Source of the DNA: Acestrorhynchus altus | Lineage: Eukaryota; Chordata; Actinopteri; Characiformes; Acestrorhynchidae | Direction of reading: 5' to 3' | DNA: 64,000 nt | Assembly: GCA_034509495.1 (NCBI GenBank) | Contig: CM067508.1 | Span: 28,758,905 to 28,822,904 of the forward strand | Shown here: positions 12,661-24,148 of the stretch, one piece after another | Layout of the letters: every line of letters begins with the position of its first letter | Position numbering within the stretch: position 1 is the stretch's first letter | Notes under the pieces: generated by a model | Databases searched by the model: none | Seen by the model: only the letters and a program-made list of their open reading frames with translations | What the model was told of the DNA's origin: nothing | Program-made: the position numbers and the translations under genes

Positions 12661-13779
12661 TTTTTTTATTTTGTACAAAATACAGCTCAATACGTTGATA
12701 TTTACTGCCCAGCCACAACCATAATACATTGTTCCTGCATCAAAATGTATTTGTTTAACAGTAAACAGATGTTTTTCAGGATAATACTGTTGAAAGTGGC
12801 TGCTATTTTACAGCAGTTTTAAGAGTGGGCTGTAGTGATTTTCTGAGCCACACAAGGCTTGAAGGCTTGAACTAAATGCTCAGATTTTTTCCAATCAGTG
12901 CTTTAACAGAGTCCACTCGTTAAATAGCACCATGGACAGAGTCTATGGGCAAAAAACAACGCCTTCTGCCATTGTATACCAATTCTGAACGCAAAGGAGT
13001 GTAAAGGACACATCTGACTGCCTTATAGGCAGTTTGAGCCCACTCTCACTGTGTGTCAGCTGCTGTTTGGGGTTGGAGGGAGAGAAAACATGGATCACAG
13101 CTCCTAAATCAAAACCATTCAGGCACAAGGTGAAATCTTCCAGAAAGCCCAGGAACACACTGTAACATGCACAACATTTTCCAGTTAATTTATAAATCTC
13201 TGTGACCTGTTTGTTTTCTTCTGCCTCTCTCTACCAGAACAGCAAGGAGGTGCAAATGTGCCACACATTTTATGCATCTTGGGTCACGATTCGGAGCTCT
13301 GTAGGCCAATAGAGGGAGAGATGATATGTCCCCTACTGGTCATAAAAATGAAGCCCAAAATAGCAGGTTATACTAGGAAGTCTCTGTAACATTCAGAGCG
13401 CAATTTATAGGCATCGTCCGGACACAGCACAGGTCCATCCAGGTTTTTCTCAGTAGGTCAGGAGCTTGCGCTCCTTCGTGTCTGTCCTCATGGGGGAGTG
13501 GGAGTGATTTATTCTTGCTGAAAAGTCACTGAAGGCTCTGCATGCCACAATCGCATGACTGGGATTTCTTTTCTGCCTTTTTTGGTGACATTGTCTGAGG
13601 AGAATTAGAGCATTCACATTGTCTTGATTATGACCTCGTGATGTGGTGAGCAAAGAGAAAAGCATTTGATCATTGAAACAAACGACACTAAATATTTAAT
13701 CTACTGCAGGTTCAGAAAACTGAAAGTATTGGATTTCATGCTTGGGGATCACGAATGTAAACTGCAAAATTGCATTTCC
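12661..13779. other. Unassigned intergenic sequence
   Basis: No gene or named repeat recognised. Confidence 0.5.
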
Positions 13780-13885
13780 TGTTGCTATGGTATCCCTGGT
13801 GGTTTTTATGTTGTTTTTGCTAGGTGGTTGCTAGGGTGTTGCCAAGTGGTTGCTATGGTACATCATGTGGTTGGTTGGGTGTATT
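13780..13885 (+). repeat. GGTTGCTA(T/G)GG repeat block, copy 1
   Basis: Short irregular repeats of GGTTGCTAGGGTGTTGCCA and GTGGTTGCTATGG, ending in CATGTGGTTGGTTG. The second copy at 15,135-15,425 has the same motifs and the same end in the same orientation, so both belong to one repeat family. Confidence 0.75.
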
Positions 13886-15134
13886 TGTATCAACATAGGA
13901 AGGATGCACAAACTTTCACACTTCATTCAATCCTATGGAAAATATGGAGAAGAAAAATAAAATAAAGAATTAATTATTTATAAATGTATTAATATATATA
14001 AAACATCTGGAAAAGTGTTGATATTTAGGAGAGAACTAGGTATTGCTGCCAAGTATTAACAAAAATCTTCAGCATGTTGATTTTATGACATATTATGTTG
14101 TAATTACAAGATAAACAAGCTTATTTGCTTTCAATGTGTTATATTTTTAAACTGCATCCACACTTTGTAGATGGTCCATTACCATATTCAGTGCCTGCTG
14201 CAGCGATTTCTGCTGTATTGATTAACTGAACTCTTTCATGTGGTCAGATCGAGAATTTTGACTAAATGTGGTGACTGTAGTTTATGACTGTAGTCCATGT
14301 TGCACTGCCATTTAGAAAATGTCATTTCTGTGAGTTTAAGATGCTGTTTATGATCAAGAAAAGGGGCTGAAAGACAAGACACTCCACTGCAGTTGGTAGC
14401 TGTTGATCTCGTGATTATAAAACATCTAGCAAACACGACATGCTGAAGATTTTTTAATTATACAAGGCAGCAATGAGCTTCTGTAGAGAGTCATCCATCA
14501 CAGCATCATATCTGAACTGTCCACCGTTCATTCTTATGGTAAAAGTTTGATTTGATTATGAACATTTTAAGAAAACTGCACACTAAGGAAAATGAAGGGC
14601 AGATTTGTAAGAGCACACTGTGTGAGGCTTTTGAGATACAATAAGTACCTTTCAGGAAATTCCTATATTGGTCCTATAAGGGTATATATATATGAAAGAT
14701 GTACCTCTGAGTACAAACAGTACTCACACTGTACTTGTGTTTTTAGTGTGTAAGGCAGAAACGATGCTACTGGCTCTAAGACCATACCGAATTTAAAGGT
14801 TATATCTCAAAAATGTGACCCTGTAGAGAACTTTGATTTTTTTTATGGACATATTTCATTTCATTGCAAATGGAGACATTTGGCTACATAGTTTGTGTTC
14901 AGAATTTGTGCATGAATACGATTGCACTTATCTAAAAGCTGTATACAAGCACAGTATTCCAAAACACATGTCCAGGATGGAGATGGATCAGATTTGGCAT
15001 GATTATAGATATCTTGGAATATCAGCTCCAAAAAACAGGTGGAAAGCAAAAATAAGAAATAAGAAGAAAACCACAAATGGAAGAAGTGCTTGTAAAGAGC
15101 TAGAAAAGTATACAGGTTAAGAGGTTCCTACTTT
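13886..15134. other. Sequence between the two GGTTGCTA blocks
   Basis: AT-rich. A plus-strand frame at 14,833-15,120 is open for 95 codons, lysine-rich towards its end, with no recognisable domain. I leave it uncalled. Confidence 0.45.
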
Positions 15135-15425
15135 TAGACAGTTGCTAGTGTGGCGATGTTGCTTAGGGTGAAACTCTTTTTGCTAGGTGACTAGATGTAA
15201 TAGGGTTGCAAGATGGCATCTTTGATGTTGCTTAGTGGTTGCTAGGGTGTTACTAGGTTGTTGCACGGCAGTTGTCTATGTTGCTCTATGTACGTGTTGA
15301 TAAGTGGTTGCTGTGGCTTCCCAGGTGGTTGCTATGGTGATGCTAGCTGCTTGCTACTACTCTGTTGTGTTTCCAAGTGGTTGCTGTTATAGTTCATGTG
15401 GTTGGTTGTGTGTTATTAATGTTAC
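15135..15425 (+). repeat. GGTTGCTA(T/G)GG repeat block, copy 2
   Basis: Longer copy of the block at 13,780: GTTGCTAGTGTGG, GTGGTTGCTAGGGTGTTAC, GGTGGTTGCTATGGTGATG, ending in CATGTGGTTGGTTGTG. The core GTTGCTATGG resembles a half-site for RFX factors, but the even spread of degenerate copies suggests a dispersed repeat. Confidence 0.75.
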
Positions 15426-16889
15426 TAGAGTAAGTGATAGATTCTGTTTTGGGAAAAAATCAATGAGACAAAATCTGTTGCCAAGCAAAAACACCACATC
15501 AAGTCAAACCTTCATGAACTCCACCTCAATAATCAGTAATCTGGGGTTCATTTATTTATTCATTATCATTTTTGGATGGATGTCCCTACCAATGTTGAGA
15601 GCAAACCTACACCCTTGTCTCAAAAACTGATTGGAGGAGTCTTACAGAAAAAAATCCAATTAAAAATGGAAGGAGAATTATATTCATCAGAAAACAAGAC
15701 GAGTGCAGAATTAAAATGTCCCCCTCTGCACTGTATCATGTCTCTGTAATGCTGATCAGTTCCTGTGGCATTCTTCTCTCTGGCTCTGTGAACCCTAAAG
15801 ACACCTGAACACTCACAGACTGAAGATGACTCAGATACACTTACACCTTATATCTCCTGCTTCACCAAACTACTGCCCTTTCACCTCAATACACTAATGC
15901 CTTTTCAACAGACAGCCTCAATACCCCCCCCCCTCTCCCTCTCTCTCTTTCTCTCTCTCTCTGCCCTCTTTTTCACTGTGTTCTATTTTCAGGCTGTTCA
16001 TAAAGGATGCTGGTAAACAATGCTCTGGTTGAACTCCAGTGCTCTGAGCCAGGCGAGATGTCTCTCAGCCAGAGGAATTCTAAAGAGACCCAGATTGTGG
16101 TAAGCTGACGAGGGAAATGTTGGATCCACGGGGGGTTGGTTGACATTTTTTGCCGAGGCACTTGTGTTTCATATTTGCTCGTTTCTGCACATTCCTCAGC
16201 GTTCCTCAAGCAGGAGGATCAGGGACAAGGAAGGACTGCAGCTAATAAAACTCTTCCCTCTTGTTGACACATACGCCATTCCTGCATAAGTCCACTCTGC
16301 CCTGCTCATGCTCACGCTCCCTGAGGACTGATGAATCCCAGACAGATGAGTCGGGCTACACAAACACGTCTGTCATTATGAAACCATTTTCCTGCTCCTC
16401 TATTGTCTGTCTCACCATGCTTATACACAGACTCTATTCGAAAGGTCATAGTGGTCATATTCTCATAGGGCTCATATTTATAACCAAGGAGAACAATTGA
16501 AAAAGGGCCGAGCTCGACACCCCACAGGTTTTCCTTTGAAAGCGCTTCAAGCTGAAGATTTTTGGAGGCTTGCTCTTTGCCTTAACCCTCAGCTCCTGAA
16601 TGTGTGCACATAGCTTTGGCCTGCAGCTCTGTCTTACAGTCCTGCTATTCAGCAGTATGACACCACTGAATAAGGATGGTCCATTCACAGCTTGCTAAAT
16701 CCAGAGGTCGTATATTCTCCTGAAATGAGGTGTGACCTGTCTTTAGTACCCCAACGATTCTCACACCAGATGTTCTTGAAAGGGAGACCTTGGCTGAATC
16801 TCAAATGGATCCATACTCCCTTACTACATAGTGCACTACACAGGTTAAGAAATGATGCCTTCTGCACCTGAATTTTGCTAGTGAGCCTT
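15426..16889. other. Unassigned intergenic sequence
   Basis: No gene recognised apart from the pyrimidine tract listed separately. Open frames on both strands at 15,973-16,918 overlap and carry no known domain. Confidence 0.45.
15925..15962. repeat. C/CT pyrimidine tract
   Basis: A run of C followed by CTCTCT-rich sequence. No other function visible. Confidence 0.85.
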
Positions 16890-18050
16890 GGGTACCCACA
16901 ACCATGTCCGAAGTTCACCAGTTGCCCTTTACCACCTCTTTTGGTAGTTGATGACCACTGTATACTGGGAAACCTTTGGTCTGAGTTGTGTTATGAAGTC
17001 ATAACATTAAAGCTATCTCTCTCATATTGTACAGCTCCACCTTTTGTTCTACCAAAACAGCTCTGTTAAGGCTGGGACTCCAAAAGACCTCTGAAGGTGT
17101 TCTGTGGTATCTGCACCAACATGTTACCAGATCTTTTGGTGGGGGCTCTATGATCATCAATGATCCTTGGCCATAACCTTATTGTCTGTTCACAGATTGT
17201 CATTTCTCTGACCATGTTTAGCAGGTGCTGACCACTGTGTCCTGGGAAACCTTTGGTCTGTGTATATAGTTGTGAAATTATAATATCAAAACCATCTGCC
17301 TCAAACTGTATAGATCACACTTGTGCTACCAAAACAGCTCTGACTGTCAAAGTGTGGACTACAAAACCTCATGAAGGTCTCCTTTGGTATCTGGCACCAA
17401 GGCATTTGCAATAGACCCATGACCCTATAGTCAGTTCACCAGTTTTCCTTTTGGGCCATGTTTGATAGGTAGTGGAAACACCCCACAATGTTTGACTGAT
17501 GTTTTGGAGATGGTCTGACCCAGCTGGCCCTTGTCAAAGTTGCTCAGGTCCTTATTGCCCATTTCTTCCTGCTTCTTGCTCTTGCCTTTCTTGTCTTAAT
17601 CCTACTGTTGGGCTTGCATTGCTACCTTTATATAATGTCTTACAGTAATCCTCCGGTTGCAATAAGAATCATTTGGTCTGGAATATAGTGAAACCATAAC
17701 ATTAAAACTGTCTACCTAATGTTGTGTAGGTCCCTGTTGTGCTACCAAATCAGCTCTGACAGTAGAGGCCTCTGAAGGTGCTCTGTGGTATCTGACACCA
17801 AGACATTAGCAGAAGAACCTTTTAGTCCTATAAAGCTGTGAGGGCCTCCGTGATCAATAGTGAGTATTGGGCACTCATGGTTCTATCAGCCGTTCACAAG
17901 TAGTCCTTTCTTGGACCTCATGGTAGGTACGGACCACTGCATTCTGGGAACACCCCACAAGAACTTTATATAATGTTTTACAGTAATCATTCTGTTGCAA
18001 TAGGTTTCCTTTGGTCGAGGTATATAGTTGTGATAGAAGCGGACAGGCCA
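16890..18050 (-). mobile_element. Tandem block of Tc1-derived fragments
   Basis: At least three imperfect copies of the same block sequence follow one another. Each has GACCACTG(T/C)(A/G)T followed by CTGGGAA, a TATAG...CATAACATTAAAAC stretch, CTACCAAAACAGCTCTG, and CTGAAGGTG(T/C)TCTGTGGTATCTG. These pieces match the antisense strand of a common fish Tc1-like transposase gene (the TTTTGGAGATG(C/G)TCTGACCCAG segment is at about 17,502-17,523). The coding core is missing, so these are internally deleted copies, repeated or inserted into one another. Confidence 0.65.
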
Positions 18051-18394
18051 ACTGAAATAAAGCCTGCTGATGTTCTGCATGCAATGTAATAATCTTGCAA
18101 TGAAGTGCACAATATGAAGCACTCAACTTCAAAGACATTTGAGTTTCTGTACTAGGCTACTACTCTGGCCTACTGTTTAGAGGAGGAGTATGTGATTTGG
18201 GACACAGTTCTGGTCTCTTTCAACACAGACGGCACATTCCAGAGGCACTCAAGTGGAGCACATTGCTCTTTAAAGGCTCCAGTACCCCTGTGCCCTCTCT
18301 TTCTCTTTCTCTCGCCCCATCTCTCTCTACACAGCTGCATGTAAACTCCAGCCTTTTTTTACAGTACATGCTGCGGAACTGGCCGATGGCTTCC

Positions 18395-18590
18395 AGATCA
18401 GCATCAGCTCTGCGGAATGTGCACATGGCCCCCAGCGGAGCCGGCGGGGCCCGGGGAGGCATGATGGGATGCAGGCGCCGTCAGGGAGCGTGAGCGCGTG
18501 CGCTTGCAGCTGGTTGCATAAAGCCTAAAGCTAGGCTCGTGCATGCACGTGGCGCGCACATTTTCGCGCGCGTTATTTGTTGTCGTGCGA
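18395..18590. promoter_or_regulatory. CpG-rich block (possible orphan CpG island)
   Basis: GC- and CpG-dense sequence (AGCGGAGCCGGCGGGGCCCG near 18,434; GTGGCGCGCAC and TTTCGCGCGCGTTA near 18,550-18,576) stands out from AT-rich surroundings. It includes a CACGTG E-box near 18,545. A 98-codon plus-strand frame ends at 18,493 and an 80-codon minus frame overlaps it, but neither resembles a known protein. It may be a promoter or exon of an unrecognised transcript, or an orphan island. Confidence 0.35.
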
Positions 18591-18599
18591 ATAATCGCT

Positions 18600-21500
18600 T
18601 TCAAGGGTCACTGAGAGGGAAAATTCTGTGGATTGTCCAAGCCCAACGTGTTCTAGATTAGAAACAAGTGCACATGAACTCCTAGCTGAAATAATAGTAT
18701 GAAGAAAAAAAAGCAGTGATTGATGCATTGGATCCTGTGCGCTTGCGCAGGAACAGCGTGTGCTCTTTAGCATTCTGCTGTTTGGTAATGAGCAGGCCCC
18801 TGTTGCACAGTGCACTGTTTATTTTGGACATACATCAGAGGTGCACTTCTTAGGAATGCACAGAATCTTCCATTTACATCACCGTTGACGTCTGTTGCCT
18901 TTGCAGCGCAGTTAGCCAGAGGGACACAGTTGCATGAAATAAATGTTGCTTTAATGATTGGCCTAATTGCACAATTGCATGTCAGCCTTACACGTGCAAT
19001 CTGGTGGAGCTCCAGACAGCAGAGCTGAAATATGTAGTCCTGATCATGTTTGTTCACTTCAGCTCTAACTACAATATGTCCATTATAGCCAGTATTGGAT
19101 ACTGTAGTAAGACTGTAGTGAGTGTAGTACGAGTGGCAATGATAGAAATACCATTCTGCTTATTTTATGTCAATATTCTGTACCATCAAATGTTTTGGAG
19201 CTGTTATTTTATGGTTAAAAATGCGGCATAATATTGTGTTAACTAGAATAATTGCCATGTTGTACTGAACCTACTTGTTATACACTCTGCTGTGAACTGA
19301 AGAGCAAGGCAGGACTTCCTCTCAGCAGCCAAAAAGGTTGTACATATAGATTTGTCTAGATTCTTAAAGCAAAAAAATTGGGAGCATGTATTTATACATA
19401 AAGTTGGCAATAGTCAAAATCCAGTGTTTGTTAGCAACATTATCCTATATCATATGAGACGTGTGTTAATTTTCCAAAATAAGTATTAAATAATATTTAG
19501 ATGATAAAACATGATATATAATAAATTACTATAAATAATGTTACTTAAAATAAAAAATATGAATATTACTTAAAATTAATAATTAACTACAGAAAGAAGA
19601 AACTAAAATCAGATCCATGTTTTGTGCTCCCTGATGAATTATTCATGCACTGCTGCACTAAAAAGATACATACAGATTTTGAAGGGAACCCAGATCATGG
19701 GTTTAAGAGACGTTTAAAAACAAAACTGTTGTGCAAAGTGAACTCCTGGTGCATAAACTGTAACACGAAAAATAATAGAATATTACATAATTAAATAATT
19801 CATTAACAATAATTGTGGCTGTTTTTGCCTTATTGTGCTGAAAAGGTCTGTCGTGTTTTAGGTTTAACGTGAATAATAGCAAGTGCGCCTAAACTGGATC
19901 TGGTGCAAAAGGCAATACAGTGTAAAATGTAAACGTTTATAGTTTTGGATTTTCTGCAGCATTTATCCAGAGCAACTTACCGTGATTCATATGACCGATA
20001 TAGGAGAATGTTGCAAGAGGAGAAACTGTAGCCTAAGATTCATATGGATATATTTGTTCTTGCCCAGGTGAGGAATCAACCCTCCAGGTTTCCATAATGC
20101 TGTCCCAAAGTAAGTGGCTTGTGTGGAACATGGTGGTGTTAAAATGTAGCAGGATTTAAAAGCGGTCTACAATGGTCTCAATAACAAATTCAGCAAAAAA
20201 TAGCTCAGCCCTGTAACTCAGTCCTTGTGGATGAGAGTGTGGCCTATTGTACAGTCACACCCCAGGGGCAATAACAGGTCTGGCCTTTGAGTTACCTTTA
20301 ACCAGAACATGAGTGCACTGGCCACATTTAGAGCACAAACAGAGATTCATTCCTTAATCTACATCTAAGGACGATGTAGAGAAACTTAATAAGGCCTGTT
20401 TGGCATGCATTTGGAAATTTGTTTGTGATGAGGAAATGGAAAATGATTTGATCCCTGAGCTTTATTAATAAAACCACATGCGTTCTTAAATTTGTGCCTC
20501 AACTCAAATTTGTGTCTAAATGTTACATCACCTCAGGGCATCTTAGGCAACAGCATTGATGCACAGGCCAAAGTCAATTACTATGAAGCAGTATACAGTC
20601 TCATTCTCATTTTTGTCATTCCAGGCCGGCACATGAGATAAACTGCAGCTCTCGGATCAAGCTAAACATCAAATTAAATTTCCTCACATTATCTGATGAC
20701 TGAGAAATTAACCTTGCAGTCTGTATGCGCTCCCCAAGGGCCAGAGTCTAAATTTGTGTGTTGATTATATTTAGATTAGGAGCATTTTTAGTCTCTGATA
20801 GACAGCAAGAGTTTATGGAAACTATGAGTGTGAGAGGATCCGAGTCATCGTGTCCTTGGAGTACAATGTCGTGGTGTGAGATGGCCAACCATTAACAGCT
20901 CCAAGTCTCACTTGATCAGTAACACATTTATTCATGCTTACACACTAACCCGCCATGATCGTCCTCTCTGGTACTACACTATAATGGTGTCAGCAATAGA
21001 AGCTGTAAATTACGCTTTCTCTCCAGCTATTCCTGAGAGAGCAATTCCAAGGGATGAAGTGGGGGGAAAAAAAAGATAAATTCCAGGATTTCCAGAAGAA
21101 TTCCAAGAATAACAGCTGTTCCTAAGTGCACGTGCCTCTTACAGTTTGTCATATACAGCACTGACTAATGTTTTAATGCTTGGCTACATATGAAACTCTT
21201 CACTTGTGCAAACACAGGGGATTTACAAAAGCCATTTCATTTCTCCAGGCAGATAAAGGTTAAATCCTTGCGCTATTTGTTTTTCCTAAATGCATTCTGT
21301 GTATCATTTGCGGCCCAGTTCTGAAATAGTCCCCCAGTTCAGAACTGTGGGACTAAAGTCTTAAAATATTATGGAGTTCTACAAGTGTTAATCATATAAG
21401 CCATAAAATATTACTTATCACTTGAGTCTGTAACGCTCAGTTCTCTTAACTTGTGGAGACACCTCGTGGCAGCAAGCTTAAGCTCCCCGACTGCATCAAA

Positions 21501-21687
21501 TAACCTTGTGCACAAATTCACAACCCAAAACGGTTCTGGAGGCAGCTCTACATCTAAGGCAGAACAAAGCCAACAAGCAGATAAACTCAACCAAATGTGT
21601 TTGTTCTGCCTCAGATGTAGAGGAACCCGTTTTTGAGTAGTGATGTTACACATGAGCATTAAATAGGGGGTATAAACAGTGGTCAAA
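18600..21687. other. Unassigned intergenic sequence
   Basis: No gene recognised. 19,400-19,830 is very AT-rich. Short overlapping open frames at 18,767-19,231 on both strands are not convincing. Confidence 0.5.
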
Positions 21688-21905
21688 CTGTCCATTCATC
21701 CATCTTCCAGCTTGCTTTGTCCTGGTCAGGATCCCGGTGTGTCTGCAGTCTACCTGGAATCACTCAGTGCAAGGCAGGAATAGCCACTGGCACGAGGCAC
21801 CAGTCCATCATAGGGTACCACAGAGAGTGACCAGAGGATCGAACCCACAACCCCTGAGCTCTGGAGACCCCTGTTTTGACACATGCATAAGGTATTACTG
21901 GACCA
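21688..21905 (-). mobile_element. SINE-like dispersed repeat, partial, minus orientation
   Basis: Begins with CCATTCATCCATCTTCCAGC, the complement of the GGATGGATGG tail of the element at 23,190-23,506, and continues with the typical fish pattern CCTGGAATCACTCAGTGCAAG, GGCACCAGTCCATCATAGGG and GATCGAACCCACAACCCC. The last string is the complement of a pol III B-box-like segment. Internally deleted relative to full copies. Confidence 0.65.
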
Positions 21906-22014
21906 CCCTGGTCAAAAATAAATAAATAAATAAAAATATCCCAAATAAGGTTTAATTCCTTAATTCCCCTGAGGGAAGTCTGGTCACGTTAACAATATGA
22001 GCGAGTTAATCAAC

Positions 22015-22215
22015 CAATATGACCAAGCTTGTTCACCAGCAAGATCATCCTGGTTGAAGAGCATAGCCAAACTTACTGCTGGCTCACCAGCATAACCAGC
22101 CTGACCTGGCTGGTCCATCAGTAAGGCCAGAGATTTTGAACAGCTTGTACTGTAACGTGTAAACTTGTTATGCTTTCACCAGGATGATCAGCTTTTCAAA
22201 GACCATGGCCACTTA
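22015..22215. repeat. ACCAGC-rich dispersed repeat
   Basis: Irregular repeats of ACCAGC, CTGGCTCACCAGC and GACCTGGCTGGTCC. A related stretch in the opposite sense lies at 59,500-59,760. Confidence 0.55.
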
Positions 22216-22644
22216 ACACCAGCTTTGACCATCTGAATCCATCCACTGCTGTGAATGTACAGTTTGGAGGACATAGTGCAGAACTCTTTGTAGAGCTCTA
22301 TAGAGTTGATGCTCATAGGAGGTCACTCTCTGCCTCCCTCAGGTGGCAGGGAAGGCTATTACGAACACCCCACATACACTCGTCATCAAAAATTAGGTGC
22401 AAAAATGACCAGTTACCAAGTTTTAAATGATTAAAAGTTTAGACAATATTTATTGAGCTAAGCATACAGAGGTAGTGTTTCTCAGTTTGGTGTCAGGTAT
22501 AGCAACATGGCCGATGTCTTGGCATGGAGCTGTCAAGATTCCTAATGGTGACCTAAGTTAATCTATCCCATGCATCTTGAGTTTTTTCGCTCAAGCTGCA
22601 GATTTTTCACATTCTTGCAGATTTTGAAGTAGGGGTGGAGTGTT

Positions 22645-23638
22645 TTGGGGGGGTTCTCGCTAGACAGACTACTCAAGTGCTCATTCAGTCTCAAAACTTG
22701 ACTACTGCAACTCCCTTCAGACTGGCCTTCCTGTGCATCCCATCAGGCCCTTGATTCAGAATGTGGCAGCACAGATTCTGTCCAGTGTTCCTAATTTCAG
22801 CCATGTAACTTCTCTGCTGTGTTCCCTTTACTGGCTTCTAGTAGCTGAAGATCAAAACCTTGATGCTGTCCAACAAAGCCAAACATGGACTAGTCCCTCA
22901 ATACTTGATGGCAATGGGCAAAACCCAATCTGTACCAAGAGCCCTTGTAGTAAGAGCTTCAAGTACAGCTTGGCTTGAACTACCATCCTTCAAGATGCAT
23001 GAAAGATAAGCTTTCCTGTGCCAGCACCATAGTGGTGGAAGAAATTTCCCTTGTATCCAAATAGCCACTTGCTGTCTTCAAACACAGAATGAAGACAATC
23101 TCTTTCTAGAGCATTTAATTCATTAAAGGCTTATTATACTGTGTCCTGTGTGAAATGTATTTTGAACTTTGGGTATCGAGGTTCCCATTCTGGGCGGTAC
23201 GGTGGCGCAGTGGCGCAGTGGATACTGCTGTTGCCTCGCAGCAAGAAGGACCTGGGTTTGAGTGGATGGACCTGGGAAGTTTCTGTGTGGATGTGCATGT
23301 TCTCCCCGTGTTCGCGTGGGTTTCCCCTACAGTCCAAAGACATGCATGGTAGGTGAATTGGTGGCCCTTAGTGTGTGTTTGTGCCCTACGATGAATTAGT
23401 GCCCTGTCTAGGGTTGTTTCCTGCCCTTGCGCTCAGAGTTGCAGGCTGGGCACCAGCTCACCTGTGACCCTACTCAGGAATAAGTGGTTCAGAAAATGGA
23501 TGGATGGGTTCCCATTTGTATTTGGCAGCATCTTGGCTTGAGGTATCTCTGGATTCTAGCCTCTTCAAACCAGCTAAAATGAAAAGGACTTTTTCTAAGT
23601 CAACAGAAAAGCATCTGCCAAATGCCATGAATGTAAAT
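22645..23638 (+). mobile_element. L2-type LINE 3' fragment inserted in the Tc1 relic
   Basis: Plus-strand translation near 22,695-22,980 reads LDYCNSLQTGLP, then IQNVAAQIL, VTSLLCSLYWLLVA, the C-terminal end of an L2-clade reverse transcriptase. It ends in GCATCTGCCAAATGCCATGA and a short ATGTAAATGT tail. GTGTT flanks it at 22,640-22,644 and 23,639-23,643, a likely target-site duplication. The 3' region is itself interrupted at 23,190-23,506. 5' truncated and frameshifted, so dead. Confidence 0.8.
23190..23506 (+). mobile_element. SINE-like element with tRNA-like head, inserted in the LINE
   Basis: Starts CTGGGCGGTACGGTGGCGCA and has an A-box-like GTGGCGCAGTGG (with a 9-bp GTGGCGCAG duplication) and B-box-like GGGTTTGAGTGG. 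It continues with CATGTTCTCCCCGTGTTCG and CAGTCCAAAGACATGCA, and ends in AAATGGATGGATG. A 10-bp direct repeat GGTTCCCATT at 23,180-23,189 and 23,507-23,516 flanks it. The LINE copy at 12,310-12,660 lacks it at the same point, which confirms the insertion. Confidence 0.85.
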
Positions 23639-24148
23639 GTGTTGATAGTGCGTCCAGTAGCATCCCACACATTTTAGGTCAGGGTTAGGTCTGGTAATGC
23701 AACAGGCAACAGCATAGTGTCTATATCTTCAAGGGAACCTCTTGAGACAGCAGCAGTATGAAGGCGAGTGTTGTCCTGTTGGAATAGCGCAGTGGAGTAT
23801 GCTTTCCGAAGAAGTAGGACCACTGGTTGCAGGACATCATTAATGCAATGTTGGGAGGTCAAAGTGCCTGTAATGAAGACTAAATGTGATCTGGCCTTGT
23901 ATGAAACTACACATCACATCATAAAACCAGGCCTTCTGGACGTGTGATACGTGACAACAAACTGGTGCTCGTGGTGCTGACCACAGTGCCTCCAAACTGA
24001 TTTGTTGGTAAAAGTGGTAGTCACCGCTGAAGATGCCCCGCTGCCATTGTGAGGGACTCCCTGACAGTCTGGAGTGACACCACAGCAGTTGTGGAATGCA
24101 ATTAGTTGATTTTTGTGCCTGCAGCTATTTGTTTGATGAGCGTATATG

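Larger units (their letters stand above)
22372..24148 (-). mobile_element. Tc1/mariner relic, family A copy 2 (split by a LINE)
   Basis: Left end CATACACTCGTCATCAAAA and right end TTTGATGAGCGTATATG are imperfect inverted repeats. Between them the text aligns with family A copies at 6.1 and 31.3 kb, but it is split at 22,644/23,639 by an L2 LINE. The right part encodes (minus strand) INDVLQPVVL, then ALFQQDNTRLHTAAVSR, the second catalytic Asp region of a Tc1 transposase. The frame is decayed. Without the LINE, the element would be about 780 bp, an internally deleted copy. Confidence 0.8.

Noticed and set aside
18197..18493. 98-codon frame in the CpG-rich block as a gene
   Set aside because: High GC lengthens open frames by chance, the opposite strand is open too, and no family is recognised. 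Kept only as a regulatory candidate.
22733..22978. Short gene candidate
   Set aside because: It is the C-terminal reverse-transcriptase end of an L2-type LINE, frameshifted and truncated.
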